A stretch of DNA of 64,000 bases. It comes from Pollutimonas subterranea. GTDB lineage: Bacteria; Pseudomonadota; Gammaproteobacteria; Burkholderiales; Burkholderiaceae_B. The notes under the pieces were generated by a model, which was not told where the DNA came from, searched no databases, and saw only the letters and a program-made list of their open reading frames with translations. Numbering within the stretch: position 1 is the first letter of the stretch; each line of letters begins with the position of its first letter. Positions 15,284 through 25,371 of the stretch are shown here, piece by piece. Position numbers and translations under genes: made by a program. The stretch spans positions 62,001 through 126,000 of the forward strand of contig NZ_PDNW01000009.1 of the NCBI RefSeq assembly GCF_002849655.1, given 5' to 3'.

Positions 15284-17719
15284 TTGAACAAACGTTCCAA
15301 AAACGACTCGACAGGCAAAGGAAGCTCCGCTGGCACGCACAATTTGCCACCGGATTTCGACCCCGAAGTGCCTAGCCGCGAAGTAATCATGCAGTATCTT
15401 CGATCCTCGGAAACGCCCATGTCGTCTGAAGACTTGGCAAAAGCACTGGGTACCTCCGTGCCTTTATCCGTAGGCTTCGATCGTCGTCTGAACGCCATGG
15501 AGCGCGACGGCCAGATTTTCTTCAACCCACAAGGGCAGGTGGTGCTGAACAACAAACTGGAGTTTATCGCTGGACGTGTTCAAGGCCATCGCGACGGATT
15601 CGGCTTTTTGTTGCGCGACGATGGCGGACCTGATTTGTTCCTGTCGCCACGCGAGATGCTTAAAGTGCTGCATGGCGACCGCGTTTTGGCCAAGCCCGAC
15701 GGCGAGTATCGGGGCAAAGCCGAAGCCACTATCGTTGAAGTCATCGAACGGCGCACCAACAAGCTGGTGGGACGTTTTCTGAAAGAGCGGGCGTCGTATA
15801 TCGTGGTGCCGGAAGATCAGCGCATCAAGCACGACATTCTTATTCCCGCGTCCGATATCGGCGAGGCCGAACCCGGCCAAGTGGTCACCGTCGAAATCGT
15901 CCAGCAGCCTACGCGCCATACTCAGCCATTGGGCCGCGTCGTGGAAGTACTGGGCGAAATTGATGACCCGGGCATGGAAATCGAAATTGCCGTGCGCAAG
16001 TTCGATGTCCCGCATGAATTCTCAGCCGCTACCTTGCAGCAAGCCGAAAAGCTTCCCGCCACCGTCAGGCCCGCCGACATCAAGGGGCGCATCGATCTGC
16101 GGGAAGTGCCGTTCGTGACGATAGACGGCGAAGACGCGCGTGATTTCGACGACGCCGTGTTTTGCACGCCGGTCGAACTGGGTACGGAAAAACGCAAGAA
16201 GCCCGGCTGGCGCCTGCTGGTGGCCATTGCCGATGTCAGCCATTATGTGCGTCCGGGCGATGCGCTCGATAATGACGCCATCGAGCGCGGCACCAGCGTT
16301 TACTTTCCGCGGCGGGTCATTCCCATGCTGCCGGAAGCACTTTCCAACGGCATATGTTCGCTGAACCCCGACGTTGACCGATTGGTGCTGGTCTGCGATA
16401 TGGTCATTGCCGCCACCGGCGCGAAGGCCGGTAGCATCACTGCATACCAGTTTTACGATGCCGTCATCCACTCGCACGCACGTACGACTTACACCGATGT
16501 CTGGTCGGCACTGCAACAGCCTACGGGGCCTGCGGGACAAGCCATGCTGGCGGTGCTTCCGCACGTACAAAACCTGTACGAGCTCTATCAATTATTCGCG
16601 CAGGCGCGCAAGAAGCGCGGTGCCATTGACTTCGACACCCTGGAAACGCGGATTGTCTGCAACCCGCTGGGCCGTATCGAAAAGATCGAGGCCTATACGC
16701 GCAACGACGCGCACAAGCTGATTGAAGAATGTATGTTGGCCGCCAATACCTGTGCGGCTGAATTCATGACGCGCAACAGACGCTCGGGACTATACCGGGT
16801 GCACGAAGGCCCGACGCCTGAAAAGCTTAAGAACTTGCGTGATTACTTGCGCAATCTTGGCCTGACGCTCGAAGGCGGTGAAGATCCGTCTACCGACGAT
16901 TACGCCAAACTGGTACAGGCGGCGCGCAATCGTCCCGACTTTGCCATTATCCAGACCATGTGTCTGCGGTCCCTGCAACAGGCCATCTATAGTCCTGAGC
17001 AGGTGGGCCACTTTGGCTTGTCTTACGATCATTATGCGCATTTCACCTCGCCCATACGCCGCTATCCTGACCTCCTTACGCACCGGGTCATCAAAGGCAT
17101 TCTCCACAGCAAGAAGTACGTACCGCAGGTCGCCGATATCGGCAGTCTTGCCGCACTGCCCAAAGATGAACGCGAACATGCCATCTGGGAAAAGCTGGGG
17201 GTGCTGCTGTCGGCCCGCGAGCGCCGTGCGGACGATGCCTCGCGCGATGTCGAGGCATGGCTCAAGTGCTGGTTTGTCAAGGAACATGTCGGCGAAGAGT
17301 TCAGCGGCCGCGTAACCGGAGTGGCGCCATTTGGCATATTTATTACGCTCGATACGCTTTTCGTGGAAGGCATGGTTCATGTGTCCGAATTGGGTTCGGA
17401 CTACTTCCAGTACAACGAAGCCATGAACGAGTTGCGCGGTGAGCGCACGGGCATACGCTATCGCCTGACTGACGCGGTGCAGGTGCAGGTGGCGCGTGTC
17501 GACCTCGAAGCCCGGCGTATTGAATTCCGGTTGGTAAAAGGAACCACGTTCAAGGCATTGAAGGCATCCATCGAAACCGAAGAGGTCATACCCCGTAAGA
17601 AGAAGGCGGCCGCCACCAAGCCCGAGGCCCTCAAAGGCACGACTTCCCGGCAGCGGCGCGCGGCGGCCAAACGCGGAGCCAAGGCGGTGTCTCCGGGCAA
17701 GACGGTGCGAAGACGCTAG
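15284..17719 (+). CDS. rnr: Ribonuclease R
   Basis: The 811-residue protein has the full RNase R order. A helix-turn-helix-like N-terminus (about 25-85) is followed by cold-shock domains (about 85-240), the RNB catalytic domain from about 270 ([29 protein letters not shown], with the Asp cluster [10 protein letters not shown] for Mg2+) to about 600, an S1 domain (about 665-755) and a Lys/Arg-rich tail. It degrades structured RNA 3' to 5'. The start is a TTG at 15284 with GGA eight bases before; a TTG start may keep expression low. It is followed by rlmB, as in many proteobacteria, with 103 bases between. Confidence 0.95.
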   Translation: MNKRSKNDSTGKGSSAGTHNLPPDFDPEVPSREVIMQYLRSSETPMSSEDLAKALGTSVPLSVGFDRRLNAMERDGQIFFNPQGQVVLNNKLEFIAGRVQGHRDGFGFLLRDDGGPDLFLSPREMLKVLHGDRVLAKPDGEYRGKAEATIVEVIERRTNKLVGRFLKERASYIVVPEDQRIKHDILIPASDIGEAEPGQVVTVEIVQQPTRHTQPLGRVVEVLGEIDDPGMEIEIAVRKFDVPHEFSAATLQQAEKLPATVRPADIKGRIDLREVPFVTIDGEDARDFDDAVFCTPVELGTEKRKKPGWRLLVAIADVSHYVRPGDALDNDAIERGTSVYFPRRVIPMLPEALSNGICSLNPDVDRLVLVCDMVIAATGAKAGSITAYQFYDAVIHSHARTTYTDVWSALQQPTGPAGQAMLAVLPHVQNLYELYQLFAQARKKRGAIDFDTLETRIVCNPLGRIEKIEAYTRNDAHKLIEECMLAANTCAAEFMTRNRRSGLYRVHEGPTPEKLKNLRDYLRNLGLTLEGGEDPSTDDYAKLVQAARNRPDFAIIQTMCLRSLQQAIYSPEQVGHFGLSYDHYAHFTSPIRRYPDLLTHRVIKGILHSKKYVPQVADIGSLAALPKDEREHAIWEKLGVLLSARERRADDASRDVEAWLKCWFVKEHVGEEFSGRVTGVAPFGIFITLDTLFVEGMVHVSELGSDYFQYNEAMNELRGERTGIRYRLTDAVQVQVARVDLEARRIEFRLVKGTTFKALKASIETEEVIPRKKKAAATKPEALKGTTSRQRRAAAKRGAKAVSPGKTVRRR

Positions 17720-17822
17720 CGCCAGTACGTGCCCGGCGCGGCGATGGTGGTCCTGGGGGTTAAAATGCATGTGTAGCGGGCTAGTGCGACGCTTGCTGTC
17801 AATAAACCCCATAAGGATATAC

Positions 17823-18569
17823 ATGTCGTCTCATCAGGTTTTGGCCGGCTTTCACGCCGTGATCGCCCGCTTGCGCCACGCCCCGGGATCCATCAAAGAA
17901 CTCTACGTCGAAGCGTCGCGGCGCGACAAGCGCATGCAGACGTTTATCGAGCAGGCGCAGTCGGCCAATATCCGGGTTCATCCGGTGGCTGTCGACCGCC
18001 TTGACGGGCTGGCTCGTGGCACTCGTCACCAGGGTGTCGTTGCGCTGGCCGAACCCCACACATTGGCGGCCGACGTCGACGAGGTACTCGACTGGCTGGA
18101 GGACAAACCAGAACCGCCACTGTTCTTGCTTCTGGACGGCGTCACCGACCCGCACAACCTTGGCGCATGCCTGCGCACCGCCGATGCCGCGGGCGTGCAC
18201 GCCGTGATTGCTCCGCGCGACAAGGCAGTGGGCTTGAACACCACGGTGCAACGGGTTGCCAGCGGCGCCGCAGAAACGGTGCCATACATCATGGTGACCA
18301 ATCTGGCACGTACGATGCGTCAGCTCAAGGAGCGCAATGTGTGGATCATCGGTACCGACGATCAGGCTACCTCCACCATCCATCAGGTCGACGCGCGCCG
18401 CCCCATGGCATGGGTGATGGGTGCTGAAGGCGAAGGCATGCGCCGGCTTACCCGCGAGACCTGCGACGAACTCGTGCATATTCCAATGCTGGGTTCGGTC
18501 GAGAGCTTGAATGTCAGCGTAGCCAGCGCCGTGTGTTTGTACGAAACAGTGCGCCAGCGCCGATCCTGA
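17823..18569 (+). CDS. rlmB: 23S rRNA (guanosine-2'-O-)-methyltransferase RlmB
   Basis: The 248-residue protein is a SPOUT methyltransferase. Its substrate-binding domain comes first ([16 protein letters not shown]), then the trefoil-knot motifs: [23 protein letters not shown] near residue 100, [14 protein letters not shown] near residue 195, and [21 protein letters not shown] near residue 220. RlmB methylates the ribose of G2251 in the peptidyl-transferase region. The frame is open 18 codons earlier, but the ATG at 17823 follows AAGGAT and starts exactly where family members do. It lies directly downstream of rnr. Confidence 0.93.
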   Translation: MSSHQVLAGFHAVIARLRHAPGSIKELYVEASRRDKRMQTFIEQAQSANIRVHPVAVDRLDGLARGTRHQGVVALAEPHTLAADVDEVLDWLEDKPEPPLFLLLDGVTDPHNLGACLRTADAAGVHAVIAPRDKAVGLNTTVQRVASGAAETVPYIMVTNLARTMRQLKERNVWIIGTDDQATSTIHQVDARRPMAWVMGAEGEGMRRLTRETCDELVHIPMLGSVESLNVSVASAVCLYETVRQRRS

Positions 18570-18677
18570 ACCCGCAAGGCCATGTCCTGTGACGTCGGGC
18601 ATGGACGTCCTTCAGGGCCATGATCGCTGCTTCGTGGTCCCAATCTTGTTTGCCCTCTACTTCTTCTATTCCTGACC

Positions 18678-19907
18678 ATGGCTAAAAACGGTTTTACCAC
18701 TACGATTCTTCATTCAGACCGCCGTGCGTCGGTGGAACACGGCGCCATACACAAGCCCATGCATCCCTCGTCGCAGTACGCGTTTTCCGATGCGCGTGAA
18801 CTGGCGGCTGTGTTCCAGGGCAAGCCTGGGTTTACCTATGCGCGGCAGGGAACGCCCACCACGACAGCTCTTGAGGCAAAAATCACGCAGATGGAGGGTG
18901 GGGTCGCAACCGTCAGTTTCGCCACCGGTATGGCGGCCCTGGCGGCAACTTTTTTTGCACTGCTCAAGGCGGGCGACCACTTGATCAGCAGCCAGCACAT
19001 TTTTGGCAATACCAATAGCCTGCTTGGCACCCTTGCCGACCTTGGCGTGATTGTTACCGTCGTGGATGCGACCGATGTTGATAACGTCGTCGCCGCCTTA
19101 CGGCCTGAAACCAAAATGGTCTTTACCGAGACGCTTGCCAATCCGGGTACACAGGTGGCCGACCTGGTTGCCATCGGCGCATGGTGCAAGGAAAAAAACC
19201 TGGTCTATGTCGTCGACAATACCCTCGCAACGCCCTGGTTATGCCAGGGTATATCGGTCGGCGCGTCGCTGGTTGTCAACTCGCTGTCCAAGCACATAGG
19301 CGGACACGGCAACGCCCTGGGCGGAGCGGTGACCGATACCGGACTGTACGACTGGAGCGAGTATGCCAACATTGCGCAGCCTTACCGCAATGGCAAACCC
19401 AGTTCCTGGGGATTGACACAAATAAAGAAGAAGGGTTTGCGCGACATGGGCGGCACACTTGCCGCGGAAGCCGCTCATCGTATTGCGGCAGGTGCCGAAA
19501 CATTGGCTTTGCGCATGGATCGGGCATGCTCAAACGCACTTGCCTTGGCGAGGTTTCTTAGCCAACACCCCAAGGTTGCCAGCATCCATTACCCTGGTCT
19601 GCCCGAGCACCCGCAGCATGTGCGGGCCACGCAGCTGTTTGGCCATCGTTTCGGCGCGCTGATGGGCATTGAGCTTATCGACGACGTCGATCTGTTTGAT
19701 TTCCTGAATCGTCTGAAAGTCCTGATATTGGCCACTCATCTTGGCGATAATCGCACCCTGGTGTTGCCCATGGCCCAAACCATATACCATGAGATGGGCG
19801 CTGAACGCAGGGCGTTGATGGGTATTTCGGATAATTTTCTACGCGTGTCGGTGGGCATCGAAGATACGCAAGATCTGATCGACGACTTTATGCAGGCGCT
19901 TGAGTAG
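18678..19907 (+). CDS. Cys/Met metabolism PLP-dependent enzyme (cystathionine gamma-synthase family)
   Basis: The 409-residue protein is a fold-type I PLP enzyme of the trans-sulfuration family. The N-terminal YARQGTPTTTALE, the ring-stacking block TGMAALAATFFALLKAGDH, the cofactor Asp in VDNTLATPW near residue 175, and the PLP Lys in NSLSKHIGGHGN near residue 200 are all visible. Such enzymes make or break cystathionine or homocysteine from O-acyl homoserine. The sequence does not decide between cystathionine gamma-synthase and O-succinyl- or O-acetyl-homoserine sulfhydrylase. No SAM riboswitch is seen in the 108 bases upstream. It is likely a single gene. Confidence 0.85.
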   Translation: MAKNGFTTTILHSDRRASVEHGAIHKPMHPSSQYAFSDARELAAVFQGKPGFTYARQGTPTTTALEAKITQMEGGVATVSFATGMAALAATFFALLKAGDHLISSQHIFGNTNSLLGTLADLGVIVTVVDATDVDNVVAALRPETKMVFTETLANPGTQVADLVAIGAWCKEKNLVYVVDNTLATPWLCQGISVGASLVVNSLSKHIGGHGNALGGAVTDTGLYDWSEYANIAQPYRNGKPSSWGLTQIKKKGLRDMGGTLAAEAAHRIAAGAETLALRMDRACSNALALARFLSQHPKVASIHYPGLPEHPQHVRATQLFGHRFGALMGIELIDDVDLFDFLNRLKVLILATHLGDNRTLVLPMAQTIYHEMGAERRALMGISDNFLRVSVGIEDTQDLIDDFMQALE

Positions 19908-20258
19908 AGTCCGTGTTTGAATATCAGGCGACGTTACAATTACCATAGATTTTGGCTCGCCGATAGTCCTGGCGCCAACTTTTCCACATTTGTTAACGTT
20001 GTCGTACAGATTTGAAAAAGTCAGCAATGATGCGGGTTTTCAGGCCTTTCCGCTTGACAGGCCAGTCTTTCAAAGGCTTAATACGCGGTAGTCAGCTGAG
20101 TGTGCTTTCAGAAGCAGCAACGCCACCCGGTTGCGCCACCCTCATATCGGCTGGCAATACGATTCGCACAAAAACGCGTCACGTATGTTTCCATCAAGCG
20201 CCAAGTCAGTCCTCACCGGGATCAACTTGGCTACAATAATTTTTAGGGGTAATCCTTA
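19908..20258. other. Intergenic region upstream of HU gene
   Basis: About 350 bases hold no supported gene; an open frame at 20012-20239 lacks family features. The HU promoter is expected here. A good -10 box, TACAAT, lies at 20232-20237, but no matching -35 box is clear, which would fit activator dependence or a long leader. Confidence 0.4.
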
Positions 20259-20531
20259 ATGAACAAAACAGAGCTAATCGAACACATTTCCACCAAAGCA
20301 GATTTATCGAAAGCAGATGCGGGCCGCGCGCTCGAGGCATTCATCGGGGCCGTAAAAACTACACTAAAAAAGAAAGGCTCCGTGACTCTGGTTGGCTTTG
20401 GCACCTTTGCCGTTTCCGAACGCGCCGCACGTACCGGCCGTAATCCACGCACCGGCGAAGAGATCAAGATCAAGAAGGCCCGCGTGCCCAAGTTCCGTCC
20501 AGGCAAGGCCCTGAAAGATGCGGTTAACTAA
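20259..20531 (+). CDS. hup: HU family DNA-binding protein
   Basis: The 90-residue protein matches bacterial HU from end to end. It has [28 protein letters not shown], the beta-sheet [13 protein letters not shown], the DNA-bending arm with [14 protein letters not shown] (the conserved Pro at its tip), and the final helix [14 protein letters not shown] coats and bends DNA as a dimer in the nucleoid. The ATG follows AGGGG. It is monocistronic, followed by tRNA-Val. The residues fit HU rather than IHF because the sequence lacks IHF-specific arm insertions; the subunit class (alpha or beta) is not decided. Confidence 0.95.
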   Translation: MNKTELIEHISTKADLSKADAGRALEAFIGAVKTTLKKKGSVTLVGFGTFAVSERAARTGRNPRTGEEIKIKKARVPKFRPGKALKDAVN

Positions 20532-20616
20532 GACTTGCGTCCAGTTGCATTGGCAAACGCGCTAGGCTATAATTCTGTCTTCGCGTTTTGCACCAAGTAG
20601 GTGGTACCCGAGCAAC

Positions 20617-20692
20617 GGGTGCTTAGCTCAGTTGGTAGAGCGGCGCCCTTACAAGGCGTAGGTCACAGGTTCGAACCCTGTAGCACCCACCA
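20617..20692 (+). tRNA. tRNA-Val (TAC)
   Basis: A complete cloverleaf. The acceptor stem is GGGTGCT with AGCACCC, the D arm is GCTC..GAGC, the anticodon stem is CGCCC..GGGCG-type with loop CTTACAA and anticodon TAC, the T arm is ACAGG-TTCGAAC-CCTGT, the discriminator is A and CCA is encoded. Confidence 0.95.
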
Positions 20693-20720
20693 CTCATTGG
20701 TCGCAGATAGCAGTAAAATC

Positions 20721-20752
20721 AAGCACCTAAGGCAACTTAGGTGCTTTTTTTT
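20721..20752 (+). terminator. Intrinsic terminator after tRNA-Val
   Basis: An 11-bp stem (AAGCACCTAAG with CTTAGGTGCTT, loop GCAA) is followed by a run of T residues. It separates tRNA-Val from the Hsp15-like gene. Confidence 0.9.
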
Positions 20753-20778
20753 CGCTTGCGCTCACCCAAGGAGGGTTT

Positions 20779-21147
20779 ATGCGGCTAGACAAGTGGCTCT
20801 GGGCGGCACGTTTCTTTAAGACGCGCGGTATGGCCGGCGCCGCCATAGACGGGAGCAAGGTCAAGGTCAATGGCGCTACCGCCAAGCCTGCAAAGGCCAT
20901 CAAGCCAGGCGATCGCCTGCATATTCGCGCCGGCGACCAAGACTGGGAAGTCATCGTGCAAGCATTGAATGACCAGCGTCGCCCTGCAACAGAAGCCCGG
21001 CTGCTATATGCCGAGACTCCAGCCAGTATTGTCGAGCGCGCCCGTCAAGCAGAGCTCATGAAACTGGCTCCTATGCCGTTGGGCGAACGAAAGGGACGCC
21101 CCACCAAGCGGGACAGGCGACAGCTGGCTTCGTTTCACGAAGACTGA
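20779..21147 (+). CDS. hslR: RNA-binding S4 domain protein, Hsp15-like
   Basis: The 122-residue protein begins with an S4 RNA-binding domain, MRLDKWLWAARFFKTRGMA through GSKVKVNGATAKPAKAIKPGD, then a basic C-terminal helix with RKGRPTKRDRRQL. This is the Hsp15 layout; Hsp15 binds dissociated 50S subunits carrying a stuck nascent chain and helps recycle them. The start is well supported by AAGGAGG. It ends just before the Fur-type box of the tonB operon. Confidence 0.88.
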   Translation: MRLDKWLWAARFFKTRGMAGAAIDGSKVKVNGATAKPAKAIKPGDRLHIRAGDQDWEVIVQALNDQRRPATEARLLYAETPASIVERARQAELMKLAPMPLGERKGRPTKRDRRQLASFHED

Positions 21148-21150
21148 TAT

Positions 21151-21165
21151 TGCGAATAGTTCGCA
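21151..21165. promoter_or_regulatory. Candidate Fur box upstream of tonB
   Basis: TGCGAATAGTTCGCA forms a 7-1-7 inverted repeat (TGCGAAT-A-GTTCGCA) with one mismatch. It is flanked by AT on the left and TT on the right, as in betaproteobacterial Fur sites. It lies about 100 bases before the tonB start. Iron repression of tonB-exbB-exbD is the expected consequence and is inferred. Confidence 0.6.
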
Positions 21166-21249
21166 TTTCTGCTAATATTTTGCTCTTGTTTCAATCCGCA
21201 GCGTGGTGCCGGTCCGGCTTTGCGTTGTCCATATTTCAATTGCCCACTA

Positions 21250-22191
21250 ATGCCGCGTTCCCAAGTTGAACCGATGTCCCGACCCGTGCTTATCAAAGTG
21301 GCCGGGGTTGCCGTTGCAGTGGGATTGCATCTGGCCGTGCTTGGCGCTGTATTGTCTTCGCCCCCCGTCAAGCCCGAAATAGACTTGCCGGAAACGGTAG
21401 AGGTGCGTTTTGTCGAGATCGCCGACGAAGTCGTCGATGCCGCGGTCAATGTCGACACCGATCTTGAGCCTGTTCAAGAGGTGGCCGTCGCGGAACCCAT
21501 ACCAGAGCCGGAGCCTGTCGTCGAACCGGAGCCTCCCGAGCCCGAACCAGTAATAGAACCAGAGCCTGAACCAGAACCCGTGATAGAACCGGAACCGGAA
21601 CCAGAGCCAGTTGTCGAGCCCGAACCTGAGCCGGTACCGGAACCCGAACCCGAACCCGAGCCTGTCGTAGAACCGGAACCCGAGGCCATAACGCCGGAGC
21701 CTCCTCCCGAGCCCAAGCCGGAACCGAAGCCGGAGCCTAAGCCCGAACCGAAACCGGAACCCAAGCCGAAACCTAAGCCTAAACCCAAGCCCAAGCCAGT
21801 GGTCAAGGCGCCTGCGAAGCCCGTCGCGCCGGTTGTCGCGGCGGCGCCGGTAGGCAAGGCGGCTGCGCCGGCAGTGCCCAAGGCGCCCACGGCACCGGTA
21901 GACCCGAATCGTCCGCGCATGATAGGAAAAGTGGATTACCTTGGGAAACGGCCTAACCCGGTTTATCCGCGCGTTTCCGAGCGTCGGGGCGAGCAAGGAC
22001 GGGTTGTGGTGCGCGTTTTGATTTCCGCCCAGGGCAGTGTGCTCAACGCATCGGTAAGGTCCTCTTCCGGTCATGAACGCCTGGATATGGCTGCGGTAAA
22101 AGCGGCCAGCAGTGCTCGCTTCAAACCTTATACGGAAAACGGTATCGCCTACCAGGCTATGGCCGATATTCCTTTTGATTTTGTTTTATAG
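21250..22191 (+). CDS. tonB: Energy transducer TonB
   Basis: The 313-residue protein has one N-terminal membrane anchor ([19 protein letters not shown]). A long periplasmic Pro-rich spacer follows (about residues 75-195), built of Glu-Pro repeats that turn into Lys-Pro repeats, and then the C-terminal TonB domain with [24 protein letters not shown] and [13 protein letters not shown]. TonB passes proton-motive energy from ExbBD to outer-membrane receptors. The start is uncertain: a TTG at 21220 and an ATG at 21274 are also in frame, and none has a clear ribosome site. It is followed within 11 bases by exbB. The siderophore receptor at 53-55 kb is a possible client. Confidence 0.9.
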   Translation: MPRSQVEPMSRPVLIKVAGVAVAVGLHLAVLGAVLSSPPVKPEIDLPETVEVRFVEIADEVVDAAVNVDTDLEPVQEVAVAEPIPEPEPVVEPEPPEPEPVIEPEPEPEPVIEPEPEPEPVVEPEPEPVPEPEPEPEPVVEPEPEAITPEPPPEPKPEPKPEPKPEPKPEPKPKPKPKPKPKPVVKAPAKPVAPVVAAAPVGKAAAPAVPKAPTAPVDPNRPRMIGKVDYLGKRPNPVYPRVSERRGEQGRVVVRVLISAQGSVLNASVRSSSGHERLDMAAVKAASSARFKPYTENGIAYQAMADIPFDFVL

Positions 22192-22201
22192 GACATAACG
22201 A

Positions 22202-23032
22202 ATGTTGGATTTTCTCGATAGCACCATGCAAGTGATTGCCCAGCTCGGCGATGTCCCGCCTGCGGCCGGGGCGGCCATGGGTGTCACGGCGGCGGAAGCG
22301 GCGGGTGGTGACGGCATGCTGCACTTCATTTCACAAAGCGATATTGTCGGCAAGACCTTGTTCGGCTTTCTGATCGTCATGTCGCTGACCAGTTGGTATC
22401 TCATCTTCGTCAAGACGTTCATCAATATCCGCATCGGTATGCGATCGAAGAAATTCCTGACGGAATTCTGGGCGGCCAGCTCACTGGAACAGGTCGAGAA
22501 CGAGATTGCGACGCACGGCGCCAACGAGCCCTTCGCACACTTGGCCATCCATGCCATTCACGCGCGTAACCATCATGCCAAGTATGGCGCGGTGAAGCTG
22601 GAAGAGAAAGGCTCCACCGGCGCCTTCGTGACGCGCACCATACGCAAGGTGATCGACGAAGAAACGGCACGTCTTGAAAACGGACTCACCATATTGGCCT
22701 CCATCGGCTCAACCGCACCATTTGTCGGCTTGTTCGGCACGGTGTGGGGTGTTTATCATGCTTTGGTTGGAATCGGCTTGTCCGACGGCGTGACGGTGAA
22801 TCGCATTGCCGGCCCGGTCGGCGAAGCGCTGATCATGACAGGATTGGGCCTGGCCGTGGCAATTCCAGCGGTATTGGCATATAACGGTTTCGTGCGCAGC
22901 AATCGCGTCTATCTGGCTCGACTCGATGTCTTCGCGCATGATCTTTTTACTTTCCTGAGCACGGGCCAGCAAGTGTCTGACTCGTCCAATAAGGCACGTC
23001 GCGTCGTGCTCGCCGCCGGCAAGGGTGAATAA
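22202..23032 (+). CDS. exbB: ExbB proton channel subunit
   Basis: The 276-residue protein matches the MotA/TolQ/ExbB family. A first membrane helix (KTLFGFLIVMSLTSWYLIFV) lies near residue 45, and the paired helices carry SIGSTAPFVGLFGTVWGVYHAL and GPVGEALIMTGLGLAVAIPAVLAYNGFVR. Five ExbB subunits form the proton channel in the inner membrane around ExbD and drive TonB. An N-terminal Ala/Gly-rich extension precedes helix 1, as in many betaproteobacterial ExbB proteins. The ATG follows AGGA, and the gene overlaps the exbD start by one base. Confidence 0.93.
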   Translation: MLDFLDSTMQVIAQLGDVPPAAGAAMGVTAAEAAGGDGMLHFISQSDIVGKTLFGFLIVMSLTSWYLIFVKTFINIRIGMRSKKFLTEFWAASSLEQVENEIATHGANEPFAHLAIHAIHARNHHAKYGAVKLEEKGSTGAFVTRTIRKVIDEETARLENGLTILASIGSTAPFVGLFGTVWGVYHALVGIGLSDGVTVNRIAGPVGEALIMTGLGLAVAIPAVLAYNGFVRSNRVYLARLDVFAHDLFTFLSTGQQVSDSSNKARRVVLAAGKGE

Positions 23033-23508
23033 TGGCATTCGGCAGCTTTGACAACAAAGGGGCAAGCCATACGGTCTCCGAGATCAATATGGTCCCGCTT
23101 ATCGACGTGATGCTGGTGCTGCTGGTGATCTTCATCATCACGGCGCCGCTGCTCAGCCATTCCATCAAGATCAATGTGCCGCAGGCATCCTCCCAACCGG
23201 TCGAGCAAGAACCCAAGACTATCGACTTAGCGGTGGATGCACAGGGGCAGATGTTCTGGAACGAGCAACCGGTAACCAGCGATGATCTGACCCGCAAATT
23301 CGCGGCCGAAGCGGCTCTCGACCCACAGCCGGAATTGCGTATCAGGGCCGACCTGAATACGCGCTATGAAACGCTTGCGCAAGTGATGAGCAGTGCCAAG
23401 GCGGCTGGTCTCAAGCGCCTGGGCTTCATCACGCGACCCGGCTCCAGCGATGCAAAGGAAGCCGGCCCGGCTGGCGCGGAAGGCGGAGCAACGCTCCCGG
23501 CGAATTAG
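23032..23508 (+). CDS. exbD: ExbD biopolymer transport subunit
   Basis: The 158-residue protein has the ExbD layout. A short cytoplasmic start ends in SEINMVPLIDVMLVLLVIFIITAPLL, where the membrane helix carries the conserved Asp for proton passage. A periplasmic domain with IDLAVDAQGQMFWNEQPV and LRIRADLNTRYE follows, and an unusual Ala/Gly-rich tail ends the protein. Its start shares one base with the exbB stop (TAATG), indicating translational coupling. The operon seems to end here. Confidence 0.93.
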   Translation: MAFGSFDNKGASHTVSEINMVPLIDVMLVLLVIFIITAPLLSHSIKINVPQASSQPVEQEPKTIDLAVDAQGQMFWNEQPVTSDDLTRKFAAEAALDPQPELRIRADLNTRYETLAQVMSSAKAAGLKRLGFITRPGSSDAKEAGPAGAEGGATLPAN

Positions 23509-23615
23509 GTAGGGGGTGTGCATGCCTTGCTAAGCCGTTTGTCAGGGTTGTAACGGCTGCGGTTAAATCGCCGGGCGACGGTGCCTTGCAAGGCGCTTCG
23601 ATATAGAATTGAGGT

Positions 23616-24290
23616 ATGAGAGTTCTAGTAATCGAAGACGACACAACCTTGGGCCATGCCTTGCAGGAATTCCTTGTCGAACAAGGGTATGCGGTCGACT
23701 GGCTGCAAGACGGCGATCAGGTGCTCGGCGCCGTGACTGGCCAGAATTACGACCTGCTTTTGCTGGACCTGAATCTACCCGGCCAAAGCGGCCTGGATGT
23801 ACTGCAAAAGCTGCGATCCGGCAATCATCAGGTTCCCGTTCTCATTCTTACCGCACGCGACGGCGTCGAAGACCGCGTAGCCGGCCTCGATGCCGGCGCC
23901 GACGACTACGTCACCAAGCCTTTCGAATTACCCGAGCTCGCCGCACGTGTCCGGGCGTTCGGTCGCCGGCGTACCGGTCAGGCGCAACCTTATATCGAAG
24001 CGGGACCCTTGCAGTTCGATACGGTGGGCCGCGAAGTCCGCGTCAACGGCGAGCGCATCTCACTGTCGGTACGTGAATTATCCGTGCTTGAAATGCTCAT
24101 GGCCCGTGTGGGGCGAGTGGTCACCAAGCGACAAATCGTTAATTCGCTCTCGGCCTGGGATGCTGACTTCAGCGAAAATGCGGTCGAAGTCTATGTCTAT
24201 CGCCTGAGAAAAAGGCTGGAAGGCACCGGCACTGCCATACAAACCGTACGGGGCTTCGGTTATCTGCTAGAAGTTGAAAGTGCCGCCTGA
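23616..24290 (+). CDS. OmpR/PhoB-type response regulator
   Basis: The 224-residue protein has a receiver domain (residues 1-115) with the acidic pair EDD near the start, the phosphorylated Asp in YDLLLLDLNLPG near residue 51, and Lys in YVTKPFELPEL near residue 101. A winged-helix DNA-binding domain follows (about 130-222). It resembles the QseB/TctD/PmrA group. It is translationally coupled to a kinase gene that overlaps its end by 17 bases, and that kinase overlaps kup, so the unit may control K+ or envelope homeostasis. The target genes are not known from the sequence. Confidence 0.9.
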   Translation: MRVLVIEDDTTLGHALQEFLVEQGYAVDWLQDGDQVLGAVTGQNYDLLLLDLNLPGQSGLDVLQKLRSGNHQVPVLILTARDGVEDRVAGLDAGADDYVTKPFELPELAARVRAFGRRRTGQAQPYIEAGPLQFDTVGREVRVNGERISLSVRELSVLEMLMARVGRVVTKRQIVNSLSAWDADFSENAVEVYVYRLRKRLEGTGTAIQTVRGFGYLLEVESAA

Positions 24291-25371
24291 CTTGAACGGC
24301 AAACTGATGCCGCCCGGCTCACTGGCGCGGCATCTGGTTCTTCGCTTGCTCCCGGCCATCATCGTACTGGTGCTGCTTGACCTGAGCGCGACCTGGGTGA
24401 TGACACGCAAGATGACCATGGAAGAATGGCTGTTGCGGGATATTTTCTGGACGATGGTACTTAGCCAGGTCATCCTGGTTTCTGTCTTTGCATGGGTCCT
24501 GATCTCTGGCGTGCGCTCCGGCCTGGCCTCAGTCAATCGCCTTTCCCTAGAGATCAGCCAACGTTCCATCGACGACCTGCAGGTTCTGGATACCACTGGT
24601 TTGCCGGCCGAAGTGGCGCCCATGGTGAATCACGTGAATGACCTGCTGCTTCGCCTGGACGATTCCATGCAGGCGCAGAAGCGCTTCATCGGGCATGCGG
24701 CGCACCAGTTGCGCACGCCGCTGGCCGGCCTGAAGATGGAATCCGAGCTTATGCTCACCAGGCAGTTGCCCGACGACGTGCGGGAGCGGGCCGAGCGCAT
24801 CAAGACAGTCACCGATCGCATGATACGACTGGGCCAGCAATTGCTTGTGCTGGCGCGCGCTGATTCCACGATTCGTCCACAAGACAGCTTCCTGCGCACC
24901 GACCTGTGCGAGTGGGTTCGCAACAGCGGGGCCGAATGGATACCCGCAGCCCGAGCCCGGCACGTCGATATCCAGTTGGTGGCGCCTGATGAGCCGGTAT
25001 GGGTGGACGCCGACACCTTGTTGCTCGAAGAGCTGTTGAGCAACCTGATCGACAATTCGCTGCGCTACGGCGTAGGAGCCCGCAGCATCACGCTGCGGGT
25101 GGCGCCCAATCCCCCGACCTTGACGGTGGAGGATGACGGTCCAGGCATTGATCCGCAAGATGGGAATCGTGTGTTTGGAGCCTTCTACCGCTCGCCGCGG
25201 GCCGGAGCCGGCGGCTCGGGGCTTGGGCTGGCGATTGTCCGCGAGATTGCACGGGCCCACGGCGGTTGGTGGAATCTCGCAAGCCGCCCGGCGTTTCCGG
25301 GTACTCGTATAGCCGTGGTGTTCCCCGGTCCGCGCATTGGCGCCAAGCTTAGAAGACAAGATCCACAATGA
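24274..25371 (+). CDS. Sensor histidine kinase with very short periplasmic loop
   Basis: The 365-residue protein has two membrane helices (about residues 18-42 and 60-85) joined by only about 20 residues, so no periplasmic sensing domain fits between them. The kinase core follows: H box GHAAHQLRTPLAGLK near residue 145, N box ELLSNLIDNSLRYG near 260, and G boxes VEDDGPGID and GGSGLGLAIVREIARAHGG. It phosphorylates the upstream response regulator by inference from overlap. The start is a TTG at 24274 inside the regulator end; a GTG at 24280 is possible. The last four bases (ATGA) also start kup, implying coupled translation. Confidence 0.88.
   Translation: MKVPPDLNGKLMPPGSLARHLVLRLLPAIIVLVLLDLSATWVMTRKMTMEEWLLRDIFWTMVLSQVILVSVFAWVLISGVRSGLASVNRLSLEISQRSIDDLQVLDTTGLPAEVAPMVNHVNDLLLRLDDSMQAQKRFIGHAAHQLRTPLAGLKMESELMLTRQLPDDVRERAERIKTVTDRMIRLGQQLLVLARADSTIRPQDSFLRTDLCEWVRNSGAEWIPAARARHVDIQLVAPDEPVWVDADTLLLEELLSNLIDNSLRYGVGARSITLRVAPNPPTLTVEDDGPGIDPQDGNRVFGAFYRSPRAGAGGSGLGLAIVREIARAHGGWWNLASRPAFPGTRIAVVFPGPRIGAKLRRQDPQ

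Noticed and set aside
20012-20239. Open frame upstream of HU
   Set aside because: No ribosome site, no family features, and it runs into the HU leader; it is taken as chance.
21475-21800. Repeats in tonB as a CRISPR-like or tandem-repeat element
   Set aside because: The units are in-frame Pro codons without constant spacers; they encode the known TonB spacer.
21474-21920. Antisense open frame rich in Gly and Ser over tonB
   Set aside because: It is the mirror of the Glu-Pro and Lys-Pro codons of tonB; low-complexity repeats keep the opposite frame open without selection.
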